DNA from: Rhizomicrobium palustre
Lineage (GTDB): Bacteria; Pseudomonadota; Alphaproteobacteria; Micropepsales; Micropepsaceae
DNA length: 64,000 bases
Direction: 5' to 3'
Assembly (NCBI RefSeq): GCF_011761565.1
Contig: NZ_JAASRM010000001.1
Location: 1,302,139-1,366,138 of the forward strand
Part shown: positions 36,928 to 44,992 of the stretch, piece after piece
How positions within the stretch are numbered: position 1 is the stretch's first letter
Layout of the letters: every line of letters starts with the position of its first letter
Made by a program: the position numbers and the translations under genes
The notes under the pieces: model-generated
What the model saw: only the letters and a program-made list of their open reading frames with translations
Databases searched by the model: none
Told to the model about the DNA's origin: nothing

Positions 36928-38172
36928 TTATGCCCGCTTCTTGTTTCCAAACAGCGAGAAAAGCGAGCTCCTCTGGGGCGGAGCCGCCTTGCGTCCGGTG
37001 AGAAGACCGGCGAAATGGCGAATGCCATCCACCACCGGAGATTTCTGACCGAGCTCGGCGATCATCTGACCGTTATTGGCCGCCTGACCGAACAGCAGCG
37101 GCTCATATGGCAAAACCAGCGCTGCATCATGGCCGATAGTATCGGCGAAATCCTTGGCCGGGATCTCAGGCCGCTTGGCCAAGCCCGTCTTGTTGAGGAC
37201 CAAACGCGGCGCCAGATCGTTCGGGCGATTCACCCGCAACACATCCATCATGTTCTTGGTGTTGCGCAGCGAGGCGAGATCGGGATTGGCGACGATGACG
37301 ATTTCGTCAGCAGCGATCAGCGTCGATTTCACCCAAGGGCTCCAGACACGCGGCAAATCCACCACCACACAGGATGTGGACTGGCGCACGACATCGAGAA
37401 CCGATTCATACGCCTCCAGCCCATGCTCGAATTCTCGATCCAGCACAGCGGGTGCGGCGAAGAGGGACAGATAATCGCCCCGCTTCAAGAGGATGCGCTC
37501 GAGCAGGACATCATCGAGACGCTCTGGCGTGGCCAGGGCATCGGCGACCGATTGACCGGGCTCATCGTTGAAATTCAGCGCCACCGTGCCAAAGGGGAGA
37601 TCGAGATCAACAATGGTCGTGGTGATCTGCAACTCTTCTGCAATGCACCAAGCGGTGTTCTGGGCGATCGTGGAGGAACCAGCCCCGCCGCGCGCACCCA
37701 TGAAGGCCACCACACGCCCCAAGGGCCGGCGTTCCGGATCGGCGTAAAGGCCCGAGATCACCTCGATAAGGCGCACAGGATCGAGCGGCGCCACGAGATA
37801 TTCCGAAGCCCCGCGGCGCATCAATTCGCGATAAAGCTCGACATCGTTGACGCGGCCAATCACCACCACTTTGGTAGCCGCATCGCAGACATCGGCGAGA
37901 CGATCAATCTCGGCTAGCGCATCGGCGGCGCCAAGCCTGGTCTCGACAATGAGAAGGTTGGGCGTGACCTGGCCTTCGAAATATTCGACCGCGGCGGAGA
38001 CACCGCCAAGCTGAACCGTGAGCTGCGCCTTGGCCAAGCGGCGATCGGCAGCGGCGCGCTGCAGGGCGGCACCCGTATCGGGATATTCGCAAAAAGCCTG
38101 AATGGTGATGCGCGGCACCGGACGTTCGTGCGGCGCGGCACCAAAAGGCTGATCGGGCAGACGCGTATTCAT
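36928..38172 (-). CDS. cpaE: Tad pilus localisation ATPase CpaE/TadZ
   Basis: A 414-residue protein with a receiver-like N-terminal domain (about 25-150) and a MinD/ParA-like C-terminal ATPase starting VVAFMGARGGAGSSTIAQN, a deviant Walker A typical of CpaE/TadZ. IVDLDLPFGTVALNF and VVDLPRVWSPWV follow. In Caulobacter, CpaE places the secretion machinery at the pole. It lies between cpaD and cpaF with 3- and 6-base gaps. Confidence 0.93.
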   Translation of the reverse strand: MNTRLPDQPFGAAPHERPVPRITIQAFCEYPDTGAALQRAAADRRLAKAQLTVQLGGVSAAVEYFEGQVTPNLLIVETRLGAADALAEIDRLADVCDAATKVVVIGRVNDVELYRELMRRGASEYLVAPLDPVRLIEVISGLYADPERRPLGRVVAFMGARGGAGSSTIAQNTAWCIAEELQITTTIVDLDLPFGTVALNFNDEPGQSVADALATPERLDDVLLERILLKRGDYLSLFAAPAVLDREFEHGLEAYESVLDVVRQSTSCVVVDLPRVWSPWVKSTLIAADEIVIVANPDLASLRNTKNMMDVLRVNRPNDLAPRLVLNKTGLAKRPEIPAKDFADTIGHDAALVLPYEPLLFGQAANNGQMIAELGQKSPVVDGIRHFAGLLTGRKAAPPQRSSLFSLFGNKKRA

Positions 38173-38175
38173 CCC

Positions 38176-38847
38176 CTAATCCTTGTTCACTTTGGAAACC
38201 GCCCCAGACTGGTCTTTGGTCTTTTCGGCGGCAGTCGGTTTGCCATTCTCGTAATTGCCGATCACCACGGCACGGCGTGCTGCATCGGAAGGATCAGAGG
38301 GACGCATTTCCAAAAGATCACGCGGATCGGCGACCTGCGCGGCGATATTCTGCTGCACCGCGCAACCGAAGTTCTTCGCCGAGGTATTGTCGTAGGTCTT
38401 GCCGAGGTTTTCCGACCAATCCCCGCAAGGCTTGGTGGAGGCCGTATAAGCAATAAAGCCGATTTCCACGCGCTTATCCGCGCCTTCATGGGTGCCCACC
38501 AGGATCCGCCCGCGCGGCACGCCCATCTCGGAAAGGCGGGCTCCGAAATAGCGGAGCACCGCGACGGAATCCGACCCTTGCGGAGCGGAGACCGAAATCG
38601 ACCCCGAACCGCGCGACATGAAATCGGCGACGAAGCCTTCGAATTTGGCGGCATCATCCGGCAGAAGCCCCTGCTCGGAGGCCGCGAAGTTGAGTTTGAT
38701 CGCCGCAAAATGCGGTTCCACCGAGATCGGATGGTTGACGGAAGGATCAGTGAAGGCCGTGCCATCGCGGTCGGGACCGGCGCAGCTTCCCGCGAGCAGA
38801 ACAGCACCCACAGCCGCGGCACGCAAAACGTCTTTCAAGCCCGTCAT
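38176..38847 (-). CDS. cpaD: Tad pilus assembly lipoprotein CpaD
   Basis: A 223-residue outer-membrane-associated protein. The N-terminal signal ends in LLAGSC, a probable lipobox with a lipid-modified cysteine. The mature part has EGFVADFMSRGSGSISVSAP and, near the C-terminus, CGDWSENLGKTYDNTSAKNF, as in CpaD. It probably helps the CpaC secretin. It lies 11 bases after cpaC and 3 bases before cpaE. Confidence 0.88.
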   Translation of the reverse strand: MTGLKDVLRAAAVGAVLLAGSCAGPDRDGTAFTDPSVNHPISVEPHFAAIKLNFAASEQGLLPDDAAKFEGFVADFMSRGSGSISVSAPQGSDSVAVLRYFGARLSEMGVPRGRILVGTHEGADKRVEIGFIAYTASTKPCGDWSENLGKTYDNTSAKNFGCAVQQNIAAQVADPRDLLEMRPSDPSDAARRAVVIGNYENGKPTAAEKTKDQSGAVSKVNKD

Positions 38848-38858
38848 CTTGCGCTCTC

Positions 38859-40373
38859 CTATGGCACGATATAGCCGACCTGCCCGCCGGCCTTCACGGC
38901 CGCCGTTTTGGTCTTGTCCTGGTCGTAGACGGCGTTGAGACGCCCGAAGAAAATGGTCTCAAGATCGGTCGGCAGCACAAACCCGTCGGTGGGCGCGGCG
39001 AGTTTTGCCTCGACCGTCGGCTTGACAAGATAGGCCGTCACCAGCACCACCAGTTCGGTTTCATCATTGGCAAAATCGCGGCTGCGGAACAGCGCGCCCA
39101 GGATCGGCAGATCCTTGGCACCCGGGAAGGCATCCAGCACCTGCTTGGTGGTGTGCTGCATCAGCCCGGCCACCGCGAAGCTTCCGCCCGAGGGTAATTC
39201 CACCGTCGTTTCCGCGCGGCGCACGGAGAGAGCCGGAAGGGTGAGACCGGCCACAGCTGAGGAGCCTTGAAGACTGAAAGACCCAAGTGAGGTCAGCTCG
39301 CTCACCTCACTGGAGAGCTGCAGCGATATGCGCCCAGGCCCCAGCACCACCGGGGTGAAAGAGAGGCCGACGCCGAACTGCTTATAGTCGATGGTGATGT
39401 TACCATCGCGGTCGCGCGCCACCGGCACGGGGAATTCACCGCCCGCGAGGAACTTCGCCGTCTCGCCCGAAACCGCCGTGAGGTTCGGTTCGGCGAGAAT
39501 ATGCACCAGCCCCACGCGTTCGAGGGCCTGCAAGGATTTCTGGGTGTCGTTCTGGATGTAACACACCCCCTGACGGCCAACGAGTGCACCGACAGGATTG
39601 GCGGCTGTGCTGTTAGGGCTGCAGACCTGCCCCACACCGCCCCCCGAAAGATCACTCAAGGCATGGCCGACGAGACTGAATTGGTTTCCAGTCGAAAACG
39701 CATAGGGATAGCCACCGACCATGCCGGCCGCCGCGGCGTTGATGCCGAATTGCTTGGCAACGGTGCGCTGCATCTCAGCGATCCGCACTTTCAGCATCAC
39801 CTGTTCGCCGGTGCGCACCGAGAGAAGATTCACGACCTTCTTGTCATCACCCGCGAACTTCGCCGCGATCACTTGTGCCTTTGTGGATTCGGCAGCGCTC
39901 GCGACATGACCGGTGAGCACCACGGTATCGTTGATCGACTGTGCCTTGATATCGGAATCGGGGAAGGACAGCTTGATCAGCTTGGCAAGATCAGTGGTGT
40001 CTTTCTCTACCCGGATGTCGATCGAGGCGAGCTGCTTGCCCTGGGCATCGAAGAAGAAAGCGTTGGTTTGGCCGCCCCGCTGCCCCATGAGGAAAATGCG
40101 TCGCGGCGTACGCACCACCGCATCCACAATCTCGGGACTGGACACCAGAACGTCGCGCGCATCTGTATCGATTTCGACAAGCGCCGACTTGCCCACACCG
40201 AGCGTGATGCGCTGATGCGCGGGGGTCCCATTCTTGGTGGAGATAGAAATCAGGCGCGCCGAGCCTGCGCTATCATCGCTCAGCATCTGGGAGGCTGCAA
40301 AGGCCGGCGAGGCCGCAAACAGCAGCGCGGCCGACACACATCCTGCGAGGCGCGGAAGAAGTCCCGTCATCAC
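38859..40373 (-). CDS. cpaC: Tad pilus outer-membrane secretin CpaC/RcpA
   Basis: A 504-residue secretin. After the signal peptide comes the pilus-assembly N domain (LGVGKSALVEIDTDARDVLV), then BON-like VVLTGHVASAAESTKAQVIA. The secretin core has VGLVHILAEPNLTAVSGETA, FLAGGEFPVPV and the C-terminal LPILGALFRSRDFANDETELVVLVT. It forms the outer-membrane channel for the Flp fibre. Its ATG overlaps the cpaB stop. Confidence 0.94.
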   Translation of the reverse strand: MMTGLLPRLAGCVSAALLFAASPAFAASQMLSDDSAGSARLISISTKNGTPAHQRITLGVGKSALVEIDTDARDVLVSSPEIVDAVVRTPRRIFLMGQRGGQTNAFFFDAQGKQLASIDIRVEKDTTDLAKLIKLSFPDSDIKAQSINDTVVLTGHVASAAESTKAQVIAAKFAGDDKKVVNLLSVRTGEQVMLKVRIAEMQRTVAKQFGINAAAAGMVGGYPYAFSTGNQFSLVGHALSDLSGGGVGQVCSPNSTAANPVGALVGRQGVCYIQNDTQKSLQALERVGLVHILAEPNLTAVSGETAKFLAGGEFPVPVARDRDGNITIDYKQFGVGLSFTPVVLGPGRISLQLSSEVSELTSLGSFSLQGSSAVAGLTLPALSVRRAETTVELPSGGSFAVAGLMQHTTKQVLDAFPGAKDLPILGALFRSRDFANDETELVVLVTAYLVKPTVEAKLAAPTDGFVLPTDLETIFFGRLNAVYDQDKTKTAAVKAGGQVGYIVP

Positions 40374-41170
40374 TGCACGCTCCCATCGCCCGACAGCTTG
40401 CGCATCCGGCCATAACGGATGACCGTGACCGCGCCCGAAGAGTCGCCGCCTTTTTTTGAGCGAGGCGCGGTCTCGTCGCCGTTGTCTCCCAAGGGCCTGA
40501 TCGCCAGCGAAATGTCGCCTTCATTGCGCGCTTGCGAAACAACCTGCGCCTGATCCGGCGTCAATTCGAGCGTGACGGTGCGCACCGCAGAAACGGTCTT
40601 CTGCTGGCTGCCATCGGAAGATTGGTCTATCGCGAGCACGCGCACATTCTGGGCGAGAACCGCCGGGATGGCATGCGAGCGGCCCATCATGGTGCCCATG
40701 TGGGTATCGATCACATCGACGCGATTATTGGGAACAAGAAATCCGCCTGCGATATTTTCCAGCTTCACAGGCACCGCCAGAGCACGCATGCCATCACCCA
40801 GCGTAGCTGCGAGATAGCCCGAGCTTTGCGTCTTCACGATTTTCGCATAGGTGACAGGCTCGCCTTCAACCATCGGCGCGCGTGCCACCATGCCTTCCAC
40901 CATGCTTGCTGGCGTGGCCGATCCCGGCCTGCGAATGAAGCTGGGATCGATGACTTTCACCGGCCAAGCCTGCCAGCGCACTTGCGCGGCGCCGACGGTC
41001 TTTCCAGGCTCGATACGCTGGGCGGCAACAAGAATTTCGGAGGAATCGACAGCGCTGGCCACAGGCTTTTCTTCGGCATGTTTGCCGAACACCGCAGCAC
41101 GCACCATGAGGGCCACAATGCCAGCAGCAACGGCTGCCAACAACACGACCAGCAAGCGTTTCCTGTCCAT
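40370..41170 (-). CDS. cpaB: Tad pilus assembly protein CpaB/RcpC
   Basis: A 266-residue protein with an N-terminal membrane helix (LLVVLLAAVAAGIVALMV), a SAF domain (ILVAAQRIEPGKTVGAAQVR), and the RcpC segment MRALAVPVKLENIAGGFLVPNNRVDVI. It likely acts in the periplasm at the secretin. It heads the cpaB-to-tadC run; the 99-base gap to cpaA could hold a promoter. Confidence 0.92.
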   Translation of the reverse strand: MDRKRLLVVLLAAVAAGIVALMVRAAVFGKHAEEKPVASAVDSSEILVAAQRIEPGKTVGAAQVRWQAWPVKVIDPSFIRRPGSATPASMVEGMVARAPMVEGEPVTYAKIVKTQSSGYLAATLGDGMRALAVPVKLENIAGGFLVPNNRVDVIDTHMGTMMGRSHAIPAVLAQNVRVLAIDQSSDGSQQKTVSAVRTVTLELTPDQAQVVSQARNEGDISLAIRPLGDNGDETAPRSKKGGDSSGAVTVIRYGRMRKLSGDGSVQ

Positions 41171-41269
41171 CGACCAAGGCTCCTTCAGCGCTAAAGGAGC
41201 ATGGAACCCTTCAAGATTTGCTTAATGATAGCCTGCCAAAAGGCCCAAAAACCGTGGTTACGCTTTGCT

Positions 41270-41776
41270 TTAAGCGTTCACGACAAGGCGGAAGATATGG
41301 CTTTCAGATAACACGAAGAGCGCGCCGGCGGCGAGCGCGACGCCATAGGGAATTCCCGATTTAGAATCGTGCAGACGTACAATCCAAGCCTGGCTCACCA
41401 ACCCGGCAGGCAACGGCACACGGCGCGCCATCAGGATAGCAAGTGTTAATCCGCCACCGAGAAGCGCGGACACCAGGGTGTAAGCGAGAAGATCGGAAAA
41501 CCCGAACCACAAGGCTGTGGCCGCGAAGAGCTTGGCATCCCCGCCGCCAATAAAGCGTGCCGCGAAGAACGCAAAGCCAGCCGCCAGAGCCACCGCGAAA
41601 GCAGCCAGATGGCTACCGAGAAACGTCAGGGGCTGGCCGGATACGGCGTAAAACAGAAAAAAGGCGGCGACCAGCGCCAGGCCGATGCGGTTGGGGATCG
41701 TGTAGCTCGCCAGATCATAGCCGGCGGCCAGCGCAAGCAAAGCCGGCAAGACAATCGAGACCAGAATAAGAGCCAT
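41270..41776 (-). CDS. cpaA: prepilin peptidase CpaA/TadV
   Basis: A 168-residue polytopic aspartic protease (type IV prepilin peptidase core without the N-methylase domain). The two catalytic aspartates are in AAGYDLASYTIPN and GGGDAKLF. Several hydrophobic helices surround them. It would cleave the Flp pilins and TadE/TadG-type pseudopilins encoded nearby. Confidence 0.92.
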   Translation of the reverse strand: MALILVSIVLPALLALAAGYDLASYTIPNRIGLALVAAFFLFYAVSGQPLTFLGSHLAAFAVALAAGFAFFAARFIGGGDAKLFAATALWFGFSDLLAYTLVSALLGGGLTLAILMARRVPLPAGLVSQAWIVRLHDSKSGIPYGVALAAGALFVLSESHIFRLVVNA

Positions 41777-41854
41777 GGCTTATGCCTCCCAAAAAAAGAA
41801 CGGCCACCAACGAAGGCAGCCGCTCGATTCCGTGTCCCGCTGACTGCTCGGTAA

Positions 41855-42019
41855 TTATTTGAGCTGCGCGGAAACTTTGCCAAACACGGTGTTCAGGTTC
41901 GCGCCGATCGTCGTCAGAGCCGTGATAATCACCACCGCAATGAGGGCCGCGATCAGGCCGTATTCGATCGCCGTCGCACCGGATTCATCGCGGACAAAAC
42001 GCGCAAAGAGATTCTGCAT
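41855..42019 (-). CDS. flp1: Flp family type IVb pilin, copy 1
   Basis: A 54-residue pilin precursor. The leader ends at glycine in SGATAIEYGLIAALIAVVII, the G-x4-E-Y site cut by CpaA, followed by the hydrophobic spine and a short tail (TVFGKVSAQLK). GGAGG precedes the ATG at the right distance. A full CtrA-type site lies about 100 bases upstream. It is the structural subunit of the Flp fibre, lying next to its peptidase gene. Confidence 0.95.
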   Translation of the reverse strand: MQNLFARFVRDESGATAIEYGLIAALIAVVIITALTTIGANLNTVFGKVSAQLK

Positions 42020-42115
42020 AAACGCCTCCACTTTTGGACACCCAAGGATGTCCTTAGCCCCCCGATTTTGTACCGGATCGTTGCCAGGACACAGGCCGAG
42101 GATAGGCCTTGAGAC

Positions 42116-42130
42116 TTAATGCGCCCTTAA
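42116..42130 (-). promoter_or_regulatory. CtrA-type binding site upstream of flp1
   Basis: TTAA TGCGCCC TTAA is an exact TTAA-N7-TTAA match, the full consensus of the cell-cycle regulator CtrA. It lies 97-111 bases before the flp1 ATG. In Caulobacter the pilA gene is CtrA-activated, so control of pilin expression here is a reasonable inference. Confidence 0.6.
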
Positions 42131-42270
42131 ACGGGGCTTTGCGGAATCTGCCATTTGGTTCCGCTATGGCACAAAACACCCCCCGCTCGGCTGGGGCACA
42201 TCGTAAAGATTTGTCTTTTGTTTACTATCCAAGCAATTAGAACCGGCATTGTCAGACTGCCGCGTTGACC

Positions 42271-42305
42271 CAAACGAAAACGGCTGCCTTGCGACAGCCG
42301 TTTCG
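42271..42305 (-). terminator. intrinsic terminator of flp2
   Basis: On the reverse strand CGAAACGGCTG and CAGCCGTTTTCG form an 11-bp stem with one bulge and an eight-base loop, followed by TTTGGG. It sits 46 bases after the flp2 stop and separates it from flp1. Confidence 0.65.
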
Positions 42306-42350
42306 CTGATTTGGTTTTGTCGCGGGCATATACCCGCTCGCACGAACCGC

Positions 42351-42515
42351 TTATTTAAGCTGTGCGGAGACCTTGTCGAAAACGGTTGTGAGATTGGTGC
42401 CGATCGTGGTCACAGCCCCAATGATAACCACTGCGATCAGGGCCGCGATCAGACCGTATTCGATCGCCGTCGCGCCAGATTCATCCGTCAGAAAACCCGC
42501 AAGAAACTTACGCAT
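42351..42515 (-). CDS. flp2: Flp family type IVb pilin, copy 2
   Basis: A second 54-residue pilin, closely similar to flp1 (SGATAIEYGLIAALIAVVIIG, ending TVFDKVSAQLK) but with a different N-terminal leader (MRKFLAGFLTDE). It has the same G-x4-E-Y processing site and spine. GGAGG precedes the ATG. It has its own terminator, so it could be expressed independently of flp1. Confidence 0.95.
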   Translation of the reverse strand: MRKFLAGFLTDESGATAIEYGLIAALIAVVIIGAVTTIGTNLTTVFDKVSAQLK

Positions 42516-42753
42516 TTGAACCTCCACTCACCCGAAGTTGTTTGGCCCGCCATAGGCCTTGCCACCCCGCAAGTGTGCGCATGGCTGTCTTAATCCCGCC
42601 TGAATCTCAAAATGTCACCAAAGTGCATATCGTCCCGTTACGGAGCAAAAAAGTGCTTTGGCAGAGGCATGGTAGGATAAAGATTCAGCATCTATTCACT
42701 GTGCCGCAACTCTCTTGCACTTCGCCGAATGGCACTTCGGAGAGATGGCGGAC

Positions 42754-42768
42754 TTAAGCGATAGTTTA
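42754..42768 (+). promoter_or_regulatory. near-consensus CtrA-like site
   Basis: TTAA GCGATAG TTTA has CtrA spacing (N7) with one mismatch in the second half. It lies 44 bases before the secretin N-domain gene and about 240 bases before flp2 on the opposite strand. Suggestive only. Confidence 0.3.
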
Positions 42769-42811
42769 CGGCGCGCCCTTTAAGCTTGGACGTCAGGCTG
42801 AGGGAAATCCG

Positions 42812-43267
42812 ATGAACCGCGCGTTATATGCCGCTATTTTTGTGGGCGCCGTTTTCGGACCAGCGCTGGCGGGCTCGCCCTTCTCTGTATCGCTTGATGA
42901 AGCGCGGGTGGTTTCGTTTCCCAAGCCGGTCACCACGATCTATGTCGGCAATCCCATGATTGCAGATGTGACCATTATCGATAATCGCCACGCCTTTGTG
43001 CAGGGCAAGGCCTTCGGCGCCACAAATGTGATCGCGCTGGACCAAAATGGCCGCCAAGTCGTCAACCAGCAAATCGTGGTCGCGGGTAAAGGCACGTCCA
43101 CTGTCACGCTGCAGCGTGGCACAAAGCGCAGTACCCTTGTCTGCGGGGGTGGTGCATGCCAGCCCACGCCAATGCCGGGAGACGGCAGAGACAGCTTTGA
43201 TGAAGCATCCTCCCAGGCGGAGCGCCATCAGAACCTCGCAGGCCACGCCGCCACTAGACAGGATTAG
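42812..43267 (+). CDS. stand-alone pilus-assembly/secretin N-terminal domain protein
   Basis: A 151-residue exported protein (signal peptide about 1-20, ending ALA). The domain has SLDEARVVSFPKPVTTIYVG, DVTIIDNRHAFVQGKAFGAT and VIALDQNGRQVVNQQIVV, the same module (T2SS-T3SS_pil_N) found at the N-terminus of CpaC. A cysteine-containing tail follows (TLVCGGGACQPTPMPGD). There is no secretin barrel. It may assist or compete with CpaC in the periplasm; its conserved cysteines could form a disulfide. Confidence 0.82.
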   Translation: MNRALYAAIFVGAVFGPALAGSPFSVSLDEARVVSFPKPVTTIYVGNPMIADVTIIDNRHAFVQGKAFGATNVIALDQNGRQVVNQQIVVAGKGTSTVTLQRGTKRSTLVCGGGACQPTPMPGDGRDSFDEASSQAERHQNLAGHAATRQD

Positions 43268-44827
43268 CTAGCTCTTCACTCGCAAATTGGTGATCTGCTG
43301 AGCGATGTCTCGGAAAGCGTTTTTCAGATCTGAGCCCGAGGACGGGAAATAAGCATGCGCCGAATCCGTGGCGCAGCTATTGAGCACATCCAGTGCGCTC
43401 GCATCGTTGCCGACCTGAAATCCTACCGTATAGACGATGATGCCTTTGGCCTTCATGGCGCTGCAGAGCTGTTTGGCCTGCGACGCCGAAGAGCCGTTGG
43501 GGGCGTTACAATTGATGTGGTCGGACGTGTTGCCGCTGCCCGAACCCGCATCCCTGGAAATCACGCCGTTGCAATAAGGCGTGTTGAACGCGCCATCGGT
43601 CATCAAAACCGCGACCTTGATGAGATTATCGCCGCCATATGCGGCCGGCTGCTGGGTGGAGCTAGGCCAGAGATAGGAAAAGGCGGGCGATAGGAGATAC
43701 CAAGCCCAAGCGACACCGATATGGCCAGCGGTGGAACCTGCCGCGGAAAGCCCCTCTACGGTCGCTTTCAACGCCGGCTTGTCGCTGGAGAGCGGCATGA
43801 TGGTTGCGTTGATGCAAGGATTGGAACTCGCCGCGTAGTTATACCCCAATGGCGTGAGCGAAGGCGCCGCATCGTTATAGGCGTTGGTGGTGCGCTCCGA
43901 CACGCAAGACGAGGCTGGCAAAAGTGTGGAGCCGCCCGCGGCATTGGCGAAGAAATAATACTGGCAGCCGAGCTTGGTGCAGTAAGCCGTGCCTCCGCCC
44001 GCATAACTGCCGTAATTGCGCCCATCGACATTCTTGAGTTCGAAGCTGTTGGTGGTCTTGTTGGCCACGGTATAGGTGTTGCCATTGAGCTGGGTCATGC
44101 CCGCGACGCCCGCGATATAGATGATATCGCCATTGGCATATGCGTGGCCGGGCGCGGTGATCACGACGGGATTAGCTCTGCTCGCCCCTGTGATCGCTTT
44201 TCCCGCCGCCAGCGCGCCGCGCGCCTGATCCGCGTAAGACCCTAGATTGACCCCCATGGTGTAAGGCGCGATCGCGACTTTTGTGTAAGTCGGACTCTGC
44301 TGATCCTGCACCACAATATCGATCAAATCGGACGCCGCGGTCTTGAGATCGGCGATCTTCGTGCCCGACATCGAGCCTGTGGTATCAAGCGCCAGCGCCA
44401 CTTCGATGTTCTTGGAATTGCGTGTGATGACCGCGGTCGCATCCACCGGGATGGAACTGACACCAACCAGTTTCATCATCACCGTCGGCATGGTGATGGA
44501 GACATTCAGGGTGACGTCCTGCCCCGACTGGCTGATCGAAACCGCCTGCGGCACGCCATAGCTCGAATCCACCCGGTAATTCGCGTTGAAATAGCTCTGT
44601 GCCAGGGTTTGAACCGCATCGGGCGCGAGATTTGGCGAAGCACCGACCGCAAGCCCTGCGCCGTCGAGCGCGGCCGCCATGGCGGAGCGCACCATCACCG
44701 CTCGCGCGAAATCCAGCGCGGCGCAAGCGCAGACCACCATGGGAACAAGCGCGATCGCGTATATCATGGCGACGTTGCCACGCCGGTCGACCCAGAGATG
44801 GCGCATAAAGGCAAGGAGCGAGCGCAT
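43268..44827 (-). CDS. TadG-like pilus protein with vWA domain and inserted FCCH-like module
   Basis: A 519-residue protein with a TadG/TadE-like N-terminus (DRRGNVAMIYAIALVPMVV) as membrane anchor, then a von Willebrand A domain with MIDAS motif ALDTTGSMSG (D148) and VAVLMTDGAFNT. Between these, about residues 212-281 (ITGASRANPVVITAPGH ... GMTQLNGNTYTVANKTTNSF) resembles the E1 FCCH beta module common in phage and surface proteins. Many cysteines lie near it. ATG 44827 has GAAGG upstream. It probably sits at the cell surface with the pilus. It is paralogous to the next gene. Confidence 0.88.
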   Translation of the reverse strand: MRSLLAFMRHLWVDRRGNVAMIYAIALVPMVVCACAALDFARAVMVRSAMAAALDGAGLAVGASPNLAPDAVQTLAQSYFNANYRVDSSYGVPQAVSISQSGQDVTLNVSITMPTVMMKLVGVSSIPVDATAVITRNSKNIEVALALDTTGSMSGTKIADLKTAASDLIDIVVQDQQSPTYTKVAIAPYTMGVNLGSYADQARGALAAGKAITGASRANPVVITAPGHAYANGDIIYIAGVAGMTQLNGNTYTVANKTTNSFELKNVDGRNYGSYAGGGTAYCTKLGCQYYFFANAAGGSTLLPASSCVSERTTNAYNDAAPSLTPLGYNYAASSNPCINATIMPLSSDKPALKATVEGLSAAGSTAGHIGVAWAWYLLSPAFSYLWPSSTQQPAAYGGDNLIKVAVLMTDGAFNTPYCNGVISRDAGSGSGNTSDHINCNAPNGSSASQAKQLCSAMKAKGIIVYTVGFQVGNDASALDVLNSCATDSAHAYFPSSGSDLKNAFRDIAQQITNLRVKS

Positions 44828-44893
44828 GGGGACCTTCCCAAAAGCGCCTGAAGGATCGCCCAAACGGTTATTCGATGCCCGACTTATTCCGGG

Positions 44894-44913
44894 TAACGGT
44901 TAGCGTTCCGTTA
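44894..44913. promoter_or_regulatory. inverted repeat upstream of the first TadG gene
   Basis: TAACGG-N8-CCGTTA is a perfect 6-bp dyad 67 bases before the ATG of the TadG gene at 44827. It also reads as TTAG-N7-TTAG, a degenerate CtrA-like spacing. A transcription-factor site is possible. Confidence 0.3.
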
Positions 44914-44992
44914 GGCATTATAACGCGGCTTTAGCCAAAGCTGTTTCACATCAGGCCAGTTTCACCGGGTTTCCATTTACCTTTGAGCCCGC

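Larger units (their letters stand above)
42020..42350. other. regulatory gap between the two pilin genes
   Basis: The 331 bases between flp1 and flp2 contain no further gene. They hold the terminator of flp2 (42271-42305) and the CtrA-type site before flp1 (42116-42130). The two pilin genes therefore appear to be separate transcripts. Confidence 0.6.

Noticed and set aside
35575..37917. A 780-codon open frame on the + strand opposite cpaF and cpaE
   Set aside because: The reverse strand encodes clear CpaF and CpaE with all motifs. The long antisense frame is a by-product of high GC third-position bias and has no recognisable domains.
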